DNA of 64,000 bases, taken from assembly GCA_947184155.2 (NCBI GenBank), contig CAMXCT020002079.1, forward strand, positions 555,004 through 619,003, in the 5' to 3' direction. Positions within the stretch are counted from its first letter, which is position 1; the number at the start of each line of letters is the position of its first letter. The notes beneath the pieces were generated by a model. It ran no database searches. It saw nothing but the letters and a program-made list of their open reading frames with translations, and was not told where the DNA came from. Shown here in pieces: positions 34,102 to 44,411 of the stretch. The stretch is from Cladocopium goreaui (Eukaryota > Sar > Dinophyceae > Suessiales > Symbiodiniaceae). A program made the translations under genes and the position numbers.

Positions 34102-34158
34102 TGAGCATGACCGACCGGGACTTCAAGGGAGGTGCCATGATGCTGCACCGCTGTGGGT
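34102..34158 (+). CDS. Putative short exon, unrecognised
   Basis: CTACCAG ends at 34101. The frame reads SMTDRDFKGGAMMLHRCGL then TGA. GC-richer than its surroundings. Nearby GC-rich pieces at about 34370-34520 and 34700-34790 may be exons of the same gene, but their frames are ambiguous and no domain is recognised. Confidence 0.25.
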
Positions 34159-36398
34159 TGTGAAGATCTTTTGTTGTTCGGTTGGGTTGTGTCCTCCTGG
34201 TGGGTTGCAAACATTATCAAACATTCAACTTCATTCAACTTCACTCTATTGGGTGTTTGATGATGAAACCAGAAGTTGTGGAGCCTTCGTTGCACCATGT
34301 AGCACCTGTTTGGAAAGAAAACTGTAACCACTGGCCCTATTCAGAGTTCCACTCGTGGTCACAGTAGGGGCTACCTCCAAGTTGTTCCGTGCTTCGCCGG
34401 GGCTCCCTTTGAAGACGTTGGCAAGGCTCCCTTTCAGCCAGCACGGGGGGCGTGCCAACCGCTGCGCTTCTACCGACGGTCTCTTCCCCCATCATGAGGC
34501 GAGTCGCCGCGCCGGACCAGTTTTGAGGAGTTGACCATCCAGTCCAGAAGAAAAAACTGATGGGGATAAGTTAAGCTACATAACATCTTTTTTTTTGGGG
34601 GGGGGAATGCACATCCAGCTACACCAGCTATTTTAATGTACCATCCGGGTACCAGCTATTTTGATTCGTGGTCTAGTATGAATTGCGGCGTAACCTCCAA
34701 AGCCATCTTCCGCAGGCCTATGACCCATACCTTGCCAACTTGGTCAGCGGCTCCAATTCAAGGTGTCTTGGCCGCCAAGAGGAGCAACGGTTAAGTTAAT
34801 TTGGTAGATGTGGATTTCAGCCGCATCCTCTAACAAATCAAAGCTTGGTGTGCACAACCTGCATATGTTTCTTGAAGCATAATATATGGATTATATGGAT
34901 ATATATATATCTATATATACCAGTTCCAGGTTTGCAAGGTGACCGGTTTGAAACCACTTGACTAGCGCCGCTAGGGAAGGCACCCATGGACCAGGCTTCT
35001 GGGGGTTGCAGCCACCCAGTTAGTTACTTCTCATGCGCCTTTCGCAGCAGATTTAACAGCAGAGGATTTCAAATGGCTCCGATATTTGATGCCATCCAAC
35101 ATCATGAGTTCTAGGTTAATTTTACAGCACCTCCAAAAGATCATGGTATAAAGCCTGCAGATGGACCAATTTATAGTTCTATGATGTTCTATGATTTTAT
35201 CATTAGGTTAGAACTTAGAACCCATTTTTTGCGCGCTACAGTGCCACTATTGTGTCACGGCAGACCTACCACACTTGGACTTGCCCTGGCCCCCACTGAG
35301 GTATCATCACCAAGCAGATGGCGACGCCACACACACCCTTAATGCGGCTTGGATGCGATTTAGAAATCACCGGCCAATTGGAAATCACCAAGTTCAACAG
35401 GTAGGATCATGTGCCTCTCTCCCCGTTTCATAGCGGATTCGTGGTGTCATGTTTGTTTACCAGTGGCTACTCACTGCTGAATTTCTGCTTGCTAACCCGT
35501 ATACGAACAAGTGTTTGGCCATGGCTCAAATTATTGGCCCCCAAAAAGGTGCAGATTCATCCTAAAGATCAATTTAAAAGACATACCCACTCGGAGACAC
35601 TTCAGGTAGTACTTGTTTTTCCGGTGGCCGTGCCCACATTCCACATCATTCCACAGTTGTGCCGGTTAAGCCAAGGGGTTGATAGCCATATCGAAAATTA
35701 CCAAAGGGTACTCGGAGGTACCATTGGGAATATTCATGGGTATAACTGTATAACCATGGCAATCATTCCCAATAATATATAATTACTTATTCATACCTAT
35801 ATATTATATATTATATATACATATATCTAGTCACACACACACACACGCATATATATATAAGATTATATAAGCCTACGACTATGATTAGTTATAGGGTAAG
35901 TCTTTGTATCCACTTATGACTGGACGAATTCCCTGTCGTTCCCGACTCGTGGTTTCCGAAGCGCCAGGAGAGTTCGGAGTCCGTCTGGACGGTCGCCCCG
36001 TAGCTCTGCACCAGGCGACGGTGTGCGAGGTGTAGCGATTGATTGGAGGTACCGATTCCATATATTTTTGGCATATTTTTTAGGCCTATTTTTAGGGTTT
36101 AGGGAATATCCCTACAAAATATGGCCAAACATATGGTTATATGGTATACTACCTCCATTTTAAAGGATCCTAGAATTCCAAATTCCCATTGACCAAATGG
36201 TGGTTTCCTAAGTCATGGTGATAGCCCCAAATCATCCAAGTCAATAGACCATTTTGAGTGTTGAAACCCATGGTGACTTCGGGATCACCCATTTTAGGAA
36301 AACCTCAAATGGCGGTATGATCTCATGGTATTCCACAGTTTATTTTGCAACCAAAGCTATAGGTTGAGTATAGTTTGGAACTAGATTAAGTATATATG

Positions 36399-36498
36399 TC
36401 AATGGATTGGTTTAAGGGAAAATCTACAGGAAACCATAGATTTTCCCATTAAATATGGGGTTTTCCGGTTAAAATTTTCCCTGAAACCAATCCATTGA
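36399..36498. repeat. 100-bp palindromic repeat (TCAATGGATTGGTTT ends)
   Basis: Left arm TCAATGGATTGGTTTAAGGG, right arm CCCTGAAACCAATCCATTGA. The arms are complementary over about 24 bp with one or two mismatches, and the inner AAAATCT / GATTTTCC words extend the pairing. Probably a MITE of a third family, seen once in full here; a related start occurs near 26014. Confidence 0.7.
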
Positions 36499-36639
36499 AT
36501 ATGGCTCATGGGTATTTATAGCGGCGTTAGATGGCAACAAATCGACCAATGTGGTAAAGCCGATTCCACAAAGCTACCACTTGGGTGCTGAAATTGGTGG
36601 TCGTTTATTGTTGGGTTTGCCACCTTGCTAGCTGCTAGA

Positions 36640-36775
36640 TATCCCCCCAATTATATATATATATATATACACACATATATATATATACATATGAGATCAG
36701 ATATATATATATATATAATATATATATATAATATATATATATATATAATATATATATATATATATTATATATTAA
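36640..36775. repeat. TA microsatellite
   Basis: Long (TA)n and (ATATAC)n runs with AT-only interruptions. ORFs rich in Tyr and Ile across it are artefacts. Confidence 0.9.
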
Positions 36776-37082
36776 GTACTTCCGCAAGGGAAACCCTGGT
36801 TCAGGAATTATTGGATCTGCATTATTGGATCTACATTCAGGTTTTTTGGGTGCAGTCCGAGGGATCACCCCTTTGCTCACGTCACTGCCAGCGACTGTCA
36901 ATCTAGAAGCTCATCGGCCCATCGGGAGCTGGTGAGGGCCCTGAAGTACAATGAGGATATACCCAGAAATCGTAGCGTTTGGTAATTTATATAGCTATTG
37001 AGATTCACCATGTTCAACAATTAATAGCTGAATCATCTATAAATTGGCATTTGTTTATATTATGTTCAACCACGGCAGTATG

Positions 37083-37190
37083 TACCCTCTGGTAAACTAA
37101 CATAGCTATGGAAAATCACCATGTTTCATGGGAAAATCCACTATTTCTATGGTCATTTTCAATAGCTATGTCAGTCATTACCAGAGGGTA
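37083..37190. mobile_element. TACCCTCTGG MITE, copy 8
   Basis: Left TACCCTCTGGTAAACTAACA, right CAGTCATTACCAGAGGGTA. Core CACCATGTTTCATGGGAAAA and CACTATTTCTATGGTCATTT. It ends 44 bp ahead of the next putative exon. Confidence 0.85.
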
Positions 37191-37234
37191 ACCCAGGCCT
37201 GGAATTTCACAATGGTGAAGTCTGTCGGTTGCAG

Positions 37235-37327
37235 AGTGGCACAGGTCCCAGCTTCGCAGATTTGTCGCAGGCGCGGGGCCAAGTCTACGGATCCTTTAGC
37301 ATACGGGAAACGATGGAACGCGGCCCA
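37235..37327 (+). CDS. Putative exon, unrecognised
   Basis: GGTTGCAG ends at 37234. It reads SGTGPSFADLSQARGQVYGS then FSIRETMERGP. Clean composition and a clear acceptor, but no known motif. More exon-like pieces at about 37735-37810 and 38190-38297 may continue the gene, which would then be interrupted or followed by the LINE insertion. Confidence 0.35.
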
Positions 37328-38325
37328 AATTTATAGATGATTCATGATTATACATGATTATACCTATTCAAGATGGTTATTTCATGTTATTTCCATAGTT
37401 AAGTATAGTTTACTTATGTCAAATTACCATAAATTACCAGAAGGTTCCCATTTCTCTCCATTGGTCCGGTCTCTTGGAGATGTTGGAAGGGCCACGGGGT
37501 GCACGGGGCCAGCGGGTTCCACCTTCTTTGCGCTGACAGCCCATGTCCAAAATTCGTGCAGTTCTAGAATCATAGAACATCAATAGAACATCAATATAAC
37601 ATAAAGATTTTTAATGATACATAATCTAACATCAAGAGTCGAAGATCATTGAGAGTTGAACATAAACATCAATATCGCATAGAATCAGCGTGAGAGTTGA
37701 GATTTTCTAGCAGAAGCACTGCAAGGCCAGCGATCGGCGTAGCCGTGTCTTCCAGCCACATCGAAGCACTCAAAGGACACAATACACCGGTGGATACGTG
37801 CCCTGGCGCAGAAACCGCAGTGATCGGTTGAACCATGTAACTGGAGTAAACATTGCCATTTAGAACTGGGAAGTCAACTAACTCATCATATTTCCATAGA
37901 TATCCATGGGAATTATATTATATTCCCAAGTTTAGTACTGTTTAATGGTTTAATGAAATATGTTTAAATACCACATTGATCAGTGTTAAAACACTAGAGA
38001 CAACAGGTTATTTCTTTAGCTATAGATAGGCAGTGCTAAAACATTCTTTGGACCCTTGGAAACCTCCATGAAATCGGCATGACATCATTTTTATTATTGG
38101 ATCACTAAAGTTTGGTAACTAAATCTATTGGGATTCCATTAAAATCACCCATGTGTTGGTCATCCCTTGGGATCTTCCCCCGGAGCCCGCGGCTGCGCTT
38201 GGCTGAGGTGCTGGCCACGGCACATTCGCCGGCGCCGGCGCGGGGCTCCTCGGGAGCCATGTCGCCGCCGGCGGAAGCTCGGCAGCTGAAGGGCTAGTTA
38301 TGATCATTTTGGAATAGTACCAGAT

Positions 38326-38331
38326 AATTAT
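38326..38331. repeat. 6-bp target duplication (AATTAT) of the split MITE, left
   Basis: AATTAT immediately precedes CTGGGTAAATTA and recurs at 49890-49895 immediately after TAATTTACCCAG, as expected for the target-site duplication of the MITE that received the LINE. Confidence 0.6.
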
Positions 38332-38417
38332 CTGGGTAAATTATAACGACCTCACTGCGACCTCACTGGAATCATGGTTAGCAAGGGGAATCATCCTGAA
38401 ATGGCCTTAATTCAGGT
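38332..38417. mobile_element. CTGGGTAAATTA MITE, copy 4, left part
   Basis: The left inverted repeat CTGGGTAAATTATAACGACC and the family interior run up to GGCCTTAATTCAGGT, where the LINE begins. The right remainder is at 49850-49889. Skipping the LINE and one copy of the duplicated 15 bp gives a continuous element collinear with the copy at 20381-20508. Confidence 0.9.
38403..38417. repeat. 15-bp LINE target-site duplication, left copy
   Basis: GGCCTTAATTCAGGT, repeated exactly at 49850-49864. The perfect match marks both ends of the LINE and suggests a recent insertion. Confidence 0.9.
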
Positions 38418-38423
38418 GGTCCT

Positions 38424-41400
38424 ATGGCCCAAGACCTTCACGTGGTTGGACTGATACATCCCGGGGTGTACAAACATTGGGCCGTGCAATCATTCGCTGA
38501 TGCCATGGATTTGACTGCTTGGGTAGATCTCATCATTGACAAGGAAATTCAAAGTGCCAGTGGAGCCAACATCCAAAAGACAGTTTTGGGACGACCAAAC
38601 ATTTTGGTAGGTGATGTCACATGTTCCAGGGGACGCATCTTTTCCGCAACAGAATTTGTGCCTCCTGGTTGTGCTGGTGCAGCGATTCTCAATGATTTCC
38701 TACAATGGGATGAGTTCAAACCCCTCCAAAGTGTGCAATTGCTTTGGAACATTCAAGGCATGAAGCCAAAGAACCATGATTTTCTCTGGTGTATGAATGC
38801 GAGGGCAAGCAATTTTGGAGATGCCTTTGATTATGAAATTGATCATGAAACGACTGTCATTCCAATTCGAAACACAGCTGATGACCATGTTCACATGTTG
38901 TCACTTTTCGGTGGGGGTTTTGGTGGATGGACCTATGGCATGAAACATTTGTGTGCCTACCATGGAATCTCAGCACAGATCGTTGCAGTAGAATCCGATT
39001 TAATTGCATGTGCAAACTACGCTGCCAATCATGATGTCCCCATCGTCAATGGTTATGCAACTTTGCCATCCAATTTGATGCAACAGATGCCAAAAGGGTG
39101 TGTAATCCATGGGAATGTACTCTCAACGACATGGATTGAACCCATTGCAGAGTGGCACCCGCAAATCCTGACTATCAGTGCTCCATGCCAACCCTGGTCA
39201 GGGGCAGGTCATGCCAAGGGTCTGCTCTCAGCAGAAGGACTCAGTTTTCCTGAAGCATTGTTCCAAGCAAGGTTGCTGCAGCCGGAAGTAATTGGACTAG
39301 AACAAGTCACAGGTTTCAACACCCATGAACAGAGATCCCATGTCATCAAAGTCATTTCCATGATTGGTTATGCTATCAACTGGAGTCGAAGTTTTGATTT
39401 CGCAGTGTGTGGGCCCGTCACTCGCAGCAGATGGATTGCATTGCTTCACCGTATCAGTGACATCCCCCCAATTGATCGATGCCCGTCAAGTTTGTCTTGC
39501 ATGCATGCGAAACATGATCACGATGAGCAATTTGATCAACATGAACCGATTGTAAGTTTTGGGGGGGAGGATATTTCTGTCGACACGATTTTCTCTGGAA
39601 GCGACAGACATGCTCAAAGATCACATGAATTTGGTTTTGACAAGAAGCCAAATGAACACAAACATGATTTGTCCAGCAGTGCATGTGTCTCAGGTGCTGA
39701 GCCAGATATGCATCCAACCAAATCCGAAGCCTATGCATCCGATGAGCATCCGGCATCCGACCGTCAGACATCTCACCATGTTTCTGTAGGTCACGTGTCC
39801 GAAAGCCAGTACTGGTCAAGTCCCACACAAGTCCATGTCCCGCAGCCATTTTTGCAACCGTCAAACCATGCAACCACACAGTCATGCAACCACTTGTATA
39901 ACATGCCACTGCGAATCAATCCAGGTCACAATGTTCAGCCTGTGTCCATGCAACCTGACCATGCCATGAGTCAGAACCTTTTGCCAAAGAAGACTCGTGA
40001 CACAAAAGATACCTTCCTGGATACGGCAATGCCTTCGCAGACACATCCGACCTGTACAGATGACAGTATCGCCACCGTGCATTCACCGTCTGTCCAGCCG
40101 GCATATGTCACAAACCATGCTTGTCCCGTCATGTCCCAGCGGAGTGTATCCAATATCACAGATGCTCAGGTGCCGCAGCCATTTGTGCAACCATGTCCAA
40201 CCAGCACATTTGCAAACCCCAGTCATATGCCTGACCATGCGACAGAGTTTCAACACATGATCATGTCGGATTTGTTGAACCATGTCCCCAAAGCCGTTTC
40301 AAAGGAACACCTGAGGTACCACCATGACAGCCAAAACACACATGATGGAAATTCCATTGGGGATCTTTCTCAGGATAATGACATCAAGCCAAGAATTGAT
40401 ATTTCCCCAAGTGTCATGGGCAAAGATTTTCCACCAGGTGATGCTTTGTTCAATCAGATCTCAGACAGTGACACAGACAAAGAATGTCAGCCGAACGCAA
40501 ACTGCCATTCTCAGGTACCACCGCCAGAGCATGCAGTGAGTGAATTTGACAAAAATGCAGCTGAGCCAAAGTCTGGACCTGGTATCAGCCTTGTCAGGCC
40601 AGTTTTCAACATCAAGAAAAGATCATTTTCGCCACAACAGCTTATTGAACATCTCAAGCTGCCACATGAGGACATCGTGAACCACACACCAAAATCATTT
40701 CAGGCTCTCCTGCCCTTTGACAAAATCGCAGACCCACAGCTGAAGATTTCCGATGACATGAAGAAAATCGTACATGATCAGAACTTCCTGCCAGCAGCCA
40801 AACGACGGAAGCTTGGAGACAAGACCCCCATGCAAATGAGGACTTATTCCCAAGATCAGAAGCTACCGGTCATCATGGCTGCATATGGTAATCAGCACAA
40901 GATCAACCCAGACATTTTGCGTGAAAAAGGATGCCTTGCACATTTCATCCAGGACGAACAATCCGAGCCAAGACTCCTGCATCCATGTGAGATTGCATTA
41001 TTGCATGGCGTCACCAGCAGGTACCTTGCTCTGAAGCATTTTCAACAAGCCTGGAGATTTTTAGGCAATCAAATCACACCATTTCATGCGTTGATGGTTT
41101 TGACAGGAGCCTTCAAGATCATGCCCCAGTTTGACATGAATTTTACCATGCAAGAAGTCTTCAGAACATGGGAATCCCAAAGACTCAAAAACACCAATGT
41201 CATCATGCGCACAGGCCAGGCAGGATGTGTCATCCGTCACATGATCTATGATGAAGATCTCACAGATGATCAACATGCCAACATTCATCACTTCATCCAA
41301 GAGTACGGAAAGAGCATGCTGCCAGACCATCAGTACTGGGACATTGATGGATTTCATTCCATGTGCACCCCAGTTGAAGCGATTCATGACAATCACACAA

Positions 41401-44243
41401 AGACGATGTCCATGGTCACTGAGATTGATCCAGACTCACCAGAACCAGGCATTTCACCCACATTGTCATTTGCCATCACGCTGAGAGCCATTGTGCATTT
41501 GCCCAAAGGGAAGGTGCCTTTCTGGATTGCATCAGACGTCACACCAAGAGATCTGGCGTACCTTTGGTGGACTGCCGGAGAAGTACAGATATCGGAAGGA
41601 GAATGCCACATCTTTCCAGGCAAATGCATTGAAAAATATCACGAACACAATTTGGTGGTATTTCTCGCCGATCGCAGATTGACAGTATATGCACACCATG
41701 ATGACAAGTTCTACGATTTTTGTGCCAGAATCACTGCCTCAGAAAACATCTATGACCAATTCGGACCTGTCACATGTTCCATGAAGCGTAATCATGACAC
41801 CATGATCATGGACCAGCCAGTGAAACATGGGCGATGCAATCATGACATGCCAATCCTTCTTGCGGCTTTTCAGAACTGCACTGAGGTGTATGCCTATGAT
41901 ATCAGCACTGACACATGGAGATGCAAGCTCTCTGGTGATCTTACATCCAGACAGATAGTCGCATCCCTCCTTGCCACTGCCATCGACAAAGAATCATTGC
42001 AAGGCATGGGACGTTTTGTATCAGTCAAACATGCACAAGATTCTGCAGTGGAGTTTGGAGCAGCAGAAGCAGGGGCATCAGCACCGCCCAATGCGTTTGT
42101 CACAGCATTCGTTGTTGCCACTGCCAGAACCATGCTGGACACCTTGCACAGTGCAGATGGTAGAATGATCTCAATCAAATGGAAAGCCAGAACCCTTTGG
42201 AGTGGCAAGATTGATGAACATACTACTGCAGAAATCATCGCCACAGTGCTTTTGTATGCACTTGCACCCATGACCAGCTTTCGTGAAGTGCGACTGATTG
42301 TTCAAGGAAGACAGTTTTGTTCCGGATCCATCCAGCAATTTGCACAGACAGGTGAAAAGCCAATCAAGATACACCTTGCTTTCGAGATGTGTGGAGGAGC
42401 AGGACCGACAGCCACCAAGTCACAACTCAAGCAACAGGTACGAAACTCAGTTGCCTCATGGATGCTTGAAAACCACATCGAACTATCATGGATCAACACC
42501 AATCTGGAAAAGATCATTGAAGACATTGGGGTCAAGCGTTTTGTACCCGTGATTCAACAACCATCCAGCAACAAGCGTGACAGCCAAATGCAGCAGATTC
42601 TCCAAGAAGCTGCCATACAATTGCCACAGCCGACGCCCAAAGTTCAACAAGCAGCCAATGCCATGAAAACCAAATTCAGGAAACAACAGCCAAAGATGCC
42701 AGAGCCACAGCACTTCAAAGTCGATTGCAATTTCCTGCTCAAAGAGGATGGTCAACCGACACAACAACTGCAAGAGTTCAGATGCAATGCCACAGGGGTC
42801 TTTTTGACCAATCCTCAAGGTGCTACACCTTGGCTCAGGGAGAATCAACAGCTTTCATCCGATGAATTGGCCATGCTCGTTCTAGGACCGATGCCAGTGG
42901 AAACCACTTTGCCAACGGAATCTGTGGTCATTCCTTGTTTCAACAGCGATACGCAACAGGTACTCCTGCAGGTAACCATGATCCAGTTTGGTGCCAAAAA
43001 AGTCACACCTAAGCAGTGGGATCAGACAGCCACCAAGACCAATACCAGCAAGGTATGCTCACTCACGCTGTGGAAACAGGACTGGACAGAAGATGAATGG
43101 CATGCTGCAACACATCAAACCACTCAATTTGTCAAGGATGTCTTTGCACATGATGGAGTTCAAGAAGCCATCACAAGTGTTTGGGGACGATCATACAGAA
43201 AAGGAAAACAAGTTGCCACCTTCCGTGATGCCACCAGTGTTCAGATACATGCTGCCATTCAGGATGAACAATTCATGCAGATGCTCAAACTGACAGGCCA
43301 CAACAAAGTCTGGGCAGTACCCAAGAATGAAGATGGCCGACTCACTGATGACTTTCGAATCATTTGGCTACCTCCTACTGTTGATCATCCCAAAGCAGCC
43401 ACCATCACAGCCAAGGTCGCAGGACTTGCAGGGCTTGTCAGAGGAAAATCATCACTTGGAGTTCGGGTCAATGCTAGCATGTTTGCAGAAGCATGGAAAG
43501 CCATCAATCCAAATGCGAAACCTCCAGTTGACGTATCCAACAAGTGGATTTACAAGCTCGAACCCCTGCCGTATGGATGTAACTCTAGCATGTTGGAGGA
43601 ATGGTCCCAGCACATCAAATGGGCCTTTCGGCCACTCAAAGCAACCGGTCCCAAAAGCTGGTTGATTTGCACAGGTGACAATCCTCCACCGGGCCCACTT
43701 CCGTTCAACGGGCACCCTGTCTTGCCGAGGTTTATGCCACAGAAACAGAGCTCCATAGTGCAGCCAATCCTTGCGGGTCCAAGAGGGGTATCAGCCAAAT
43801 CAAATGCCACTGCACACTCTGCTGTGGCACTTATGCCAACCAGCCAAGACCCATGGTGGAATTACCTGAATCGTAATGCGCCACAGCCTGCACCAGGCCA
43901 GGCCCAAGCATCCACCCAGGGGCCCAATGAACAGAGATTTGCCCAACAAGATGCCAAAGTCCAAGAATTGGAATCCAAGCTTGAAGCCCTTACCAACATG
44001 CAAGAGCAGCACACCGGACAGATCCAGCAGCTGCATGCAGATCTCACGGCCACGGAGACCAAGCTTGTACACACTATGCATCAGACCCTGGATGGAGTCA
44101 AACATGAATTGGCCATGTCGTTTGGTGAGGCTCTCAGCAAGCAGACCAAGCAGTTTGAAGCCAATTTTTTGGATCTCAAGAAAACTCTGATCCAATCCAA
44201 GCGCAAAACACCTTCAGAAGGTGATGCCAATATGGATAGTTGA
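38424..44243 (+). CDS. LINE ORF1 protein with C5-cytosine DNA methyltransferase domain
   Basis: 1939 codons. DNMT motifs: I, SLFGGGFGGWTYG (160-172); acidic VESD after strand 2 (189-192); IV, APCQPWSG with catalytic Cys 255; VI, LEQV (292-295, usual ENV); VIII, VTRSRW (332-337). After a His/Pro/Gln-rich stretch of about 500 residues come IX-like RLLHPCEIALLHG (850-862) and X, GNQITPFHAL (881-890). A basic PAAKRRKLG at 790-798 looks like a nuclear signal. Later parts resemble dinoflagellate LINE ORF1 proteins: a GGAGPTATKSQL segment near 1330, W-x-x-RPLK near 1730 and a coiled coil at about 1836-1925. Inferred role: RNA/DNA binding plus CpG methylation of element or target DNA. The start ATG lies 6 nt inside the element and follows an in-frame TGA at 38397 in the target repeat. 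Confidence 0.9.
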   Translation: MAQDLHVVGLIHPGVYKHWAVQSFADAMDLTAWVDLIIDKEIQSASGANIQKTVLGRPNILVGDVTCSRGRIFSATEFVPPGCAGAAILNDFLQWDEFKPLQSVQLLWNIQGMKPKNHDFLWCMNARASNFGDAFDYEIDHETTVIPIRNTADDHVHMLSLFGGGFGGWTYGMKHLCAYHGISAQIVAVESDLIACANYAANHDVPIVNGYATLPSNLMQQMPKGCVIHGNVLSTTWIEPIAEWHPQILTISAPCQPWSGAGHAKGLLSAEGLSFPEALFQARLLQPEVIGLEQVTGFNTHEQRSHVIKVISMIGYAINWSRSFDFAVCGPVTRSRWIALLHRISDIPPIDRCPSSLSCMHAKHDHDEQFDQHEPIVSFGGEDISVDTIFSGSDRHAQRSHEFGFDKKPNEHKHDLSSSACVSGAEPDMHPTKSEAYASDEHPASDRQTSHHVSVGHVSESQYWSSPTQVHVPQPFLQPSNHATTQSCNHLYNMPLRINPGHNVQPVSMQPDHAMSQNLLPKKTRDTKDTFLDTAMPSQTHPTCTDDSIATVHSPSVQPAYVTNHACPVMSQRSVSNITDAQVPQPFVQPCPTSTFANPSHMPDHATEFQHMIMSDLLNHVPKAVSKEHLRYHHDSQNTHDGNSIGDLSQDNDIKPRIDISPSVMGKDFPPGDALFNQISDSDTDKECQPNANCHSQVPPPEHAVSEFDKNAAEPKSGPGISLVRPVFNIKKRSFSPQQLIEHLKLPHEDIVNHTPKSFQALLPFDKIADPQLKISDDMKKIVHDQNFLPAAKRRKLGDKTPMQMRTYSQDQKLPVIMAAYGNQHKINPDILREKGCLAHFIQDEQSEPRLLHPCEIALLHGVTSRYLALKHFQQAWRFLGNQITPFHALMVLTGAFKIMPQFDMNFTMQEVFRTWESQRLKNTNVIMRTGQAGCVIRHMIYDEDLTDDQHANIHHFIQEYGKSMLPDHQYWDIDGFHSMCTPVEAIHDNHTKTMSMVTEIDPDSPEPGISPTLSFAITLRAIVHLPKGKVPFWIASDVTPRDLAYLWWTAGEVQISEGECHIFPGKCIEKYHEHNLVVFLADRRLTVYAHHDDKFYDFCARITASENIYDQFGPVTCSMKRNHDTMIMDQPVKHGRCNHDMPILLAAFQNCTEVYAYDISTDTWRCKLSGDLTSRQIVASLLATAIDKESLQGMGRFVSVKHAQDSAVEFGAAEAGASAPPNAFVTAFVVATARTMLDTLHSADGRMISIKWKARTLWSGKIDEHTTAEIIATVLLYALAPMTSFREVRLIVQGRQFCSGSIQQFAQTGEKPIKIHLAFEMCGGAGPTATKSQLKQQVRNSVASWMLENHIELSWINTNLEKIIEDIGVKRFVPVIQQPSSNKRDSQMQQILQEAAIQLPQPTPKVQQAANAMKTKFRKQQPKMPEPQHFKVDCNFLLKEDGQPTQQLQEFRCNATGVFLTNPQGATPWLRENQQLSSDELAMLVLGPMPVETTLPTESVVIPCFNSDTQQVLLQVTMIQFGAKKVTPKQWDQTATKTNTSKVCSLTLWKQDWTEDEWHAATHQTTQFVKDVFAHDGVQEAITSVWGRSYRKGKQVATFRDATSVQIHAAIQDEQFMQMLKLTGHNKVWAVPKNEDGRLTDDFRIIWLPPTVDHPKAATITAKVAGLAGLVRGKSSLGVRVNASMFAEAWKAINPNAKPPVDVSNKWIYKLEPLPYGCNSSMLEEWSQHIKWAFRPLKATGPKSWLICTGDNPPPGPLPFNGHPVLPRFMPQKQSSIVQPILAGPRGVSAKSNATAHSAVALMPTSQDPWWNYLNRNAPQPAPGQAQASTQGPNEQRFAQQDAKVQELESKLEALTNMQEQHTGQIQQLHADLTATETKLVHTMHQTLDGVKHELAMSFGEALSKQTKQFEANFLDLKKTLIQSKRKTPSEGDANMDS
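44241..44243 (+). other. Single TGA between ORF1 and an in-frame ORF2
   Basis: ORF1 and the endonuclease part of ORF2 are in the same frame. The codons from 44244 to the first ORF2 ATG at 44412 contain no stop, so only this TGA separates them. Readthrough or reinitiation could therefore link the products. Confidence 0.85.
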
Positions 44244-44411
44244 CTGCCAGAAAAGAACCAACCATTAATTCATTTTGCATTTTATAGAGAACATTCGGAT
44301 TTGCATTCGTTTTCTGTTCCCACTTTGTCACCTAAATCCGACTGTAATCATGCCAAGATTTTGCCGCAACAGCGCACCGTGTGTGCACTTAGCCAAATCA
44401 GAGCACGAAGA

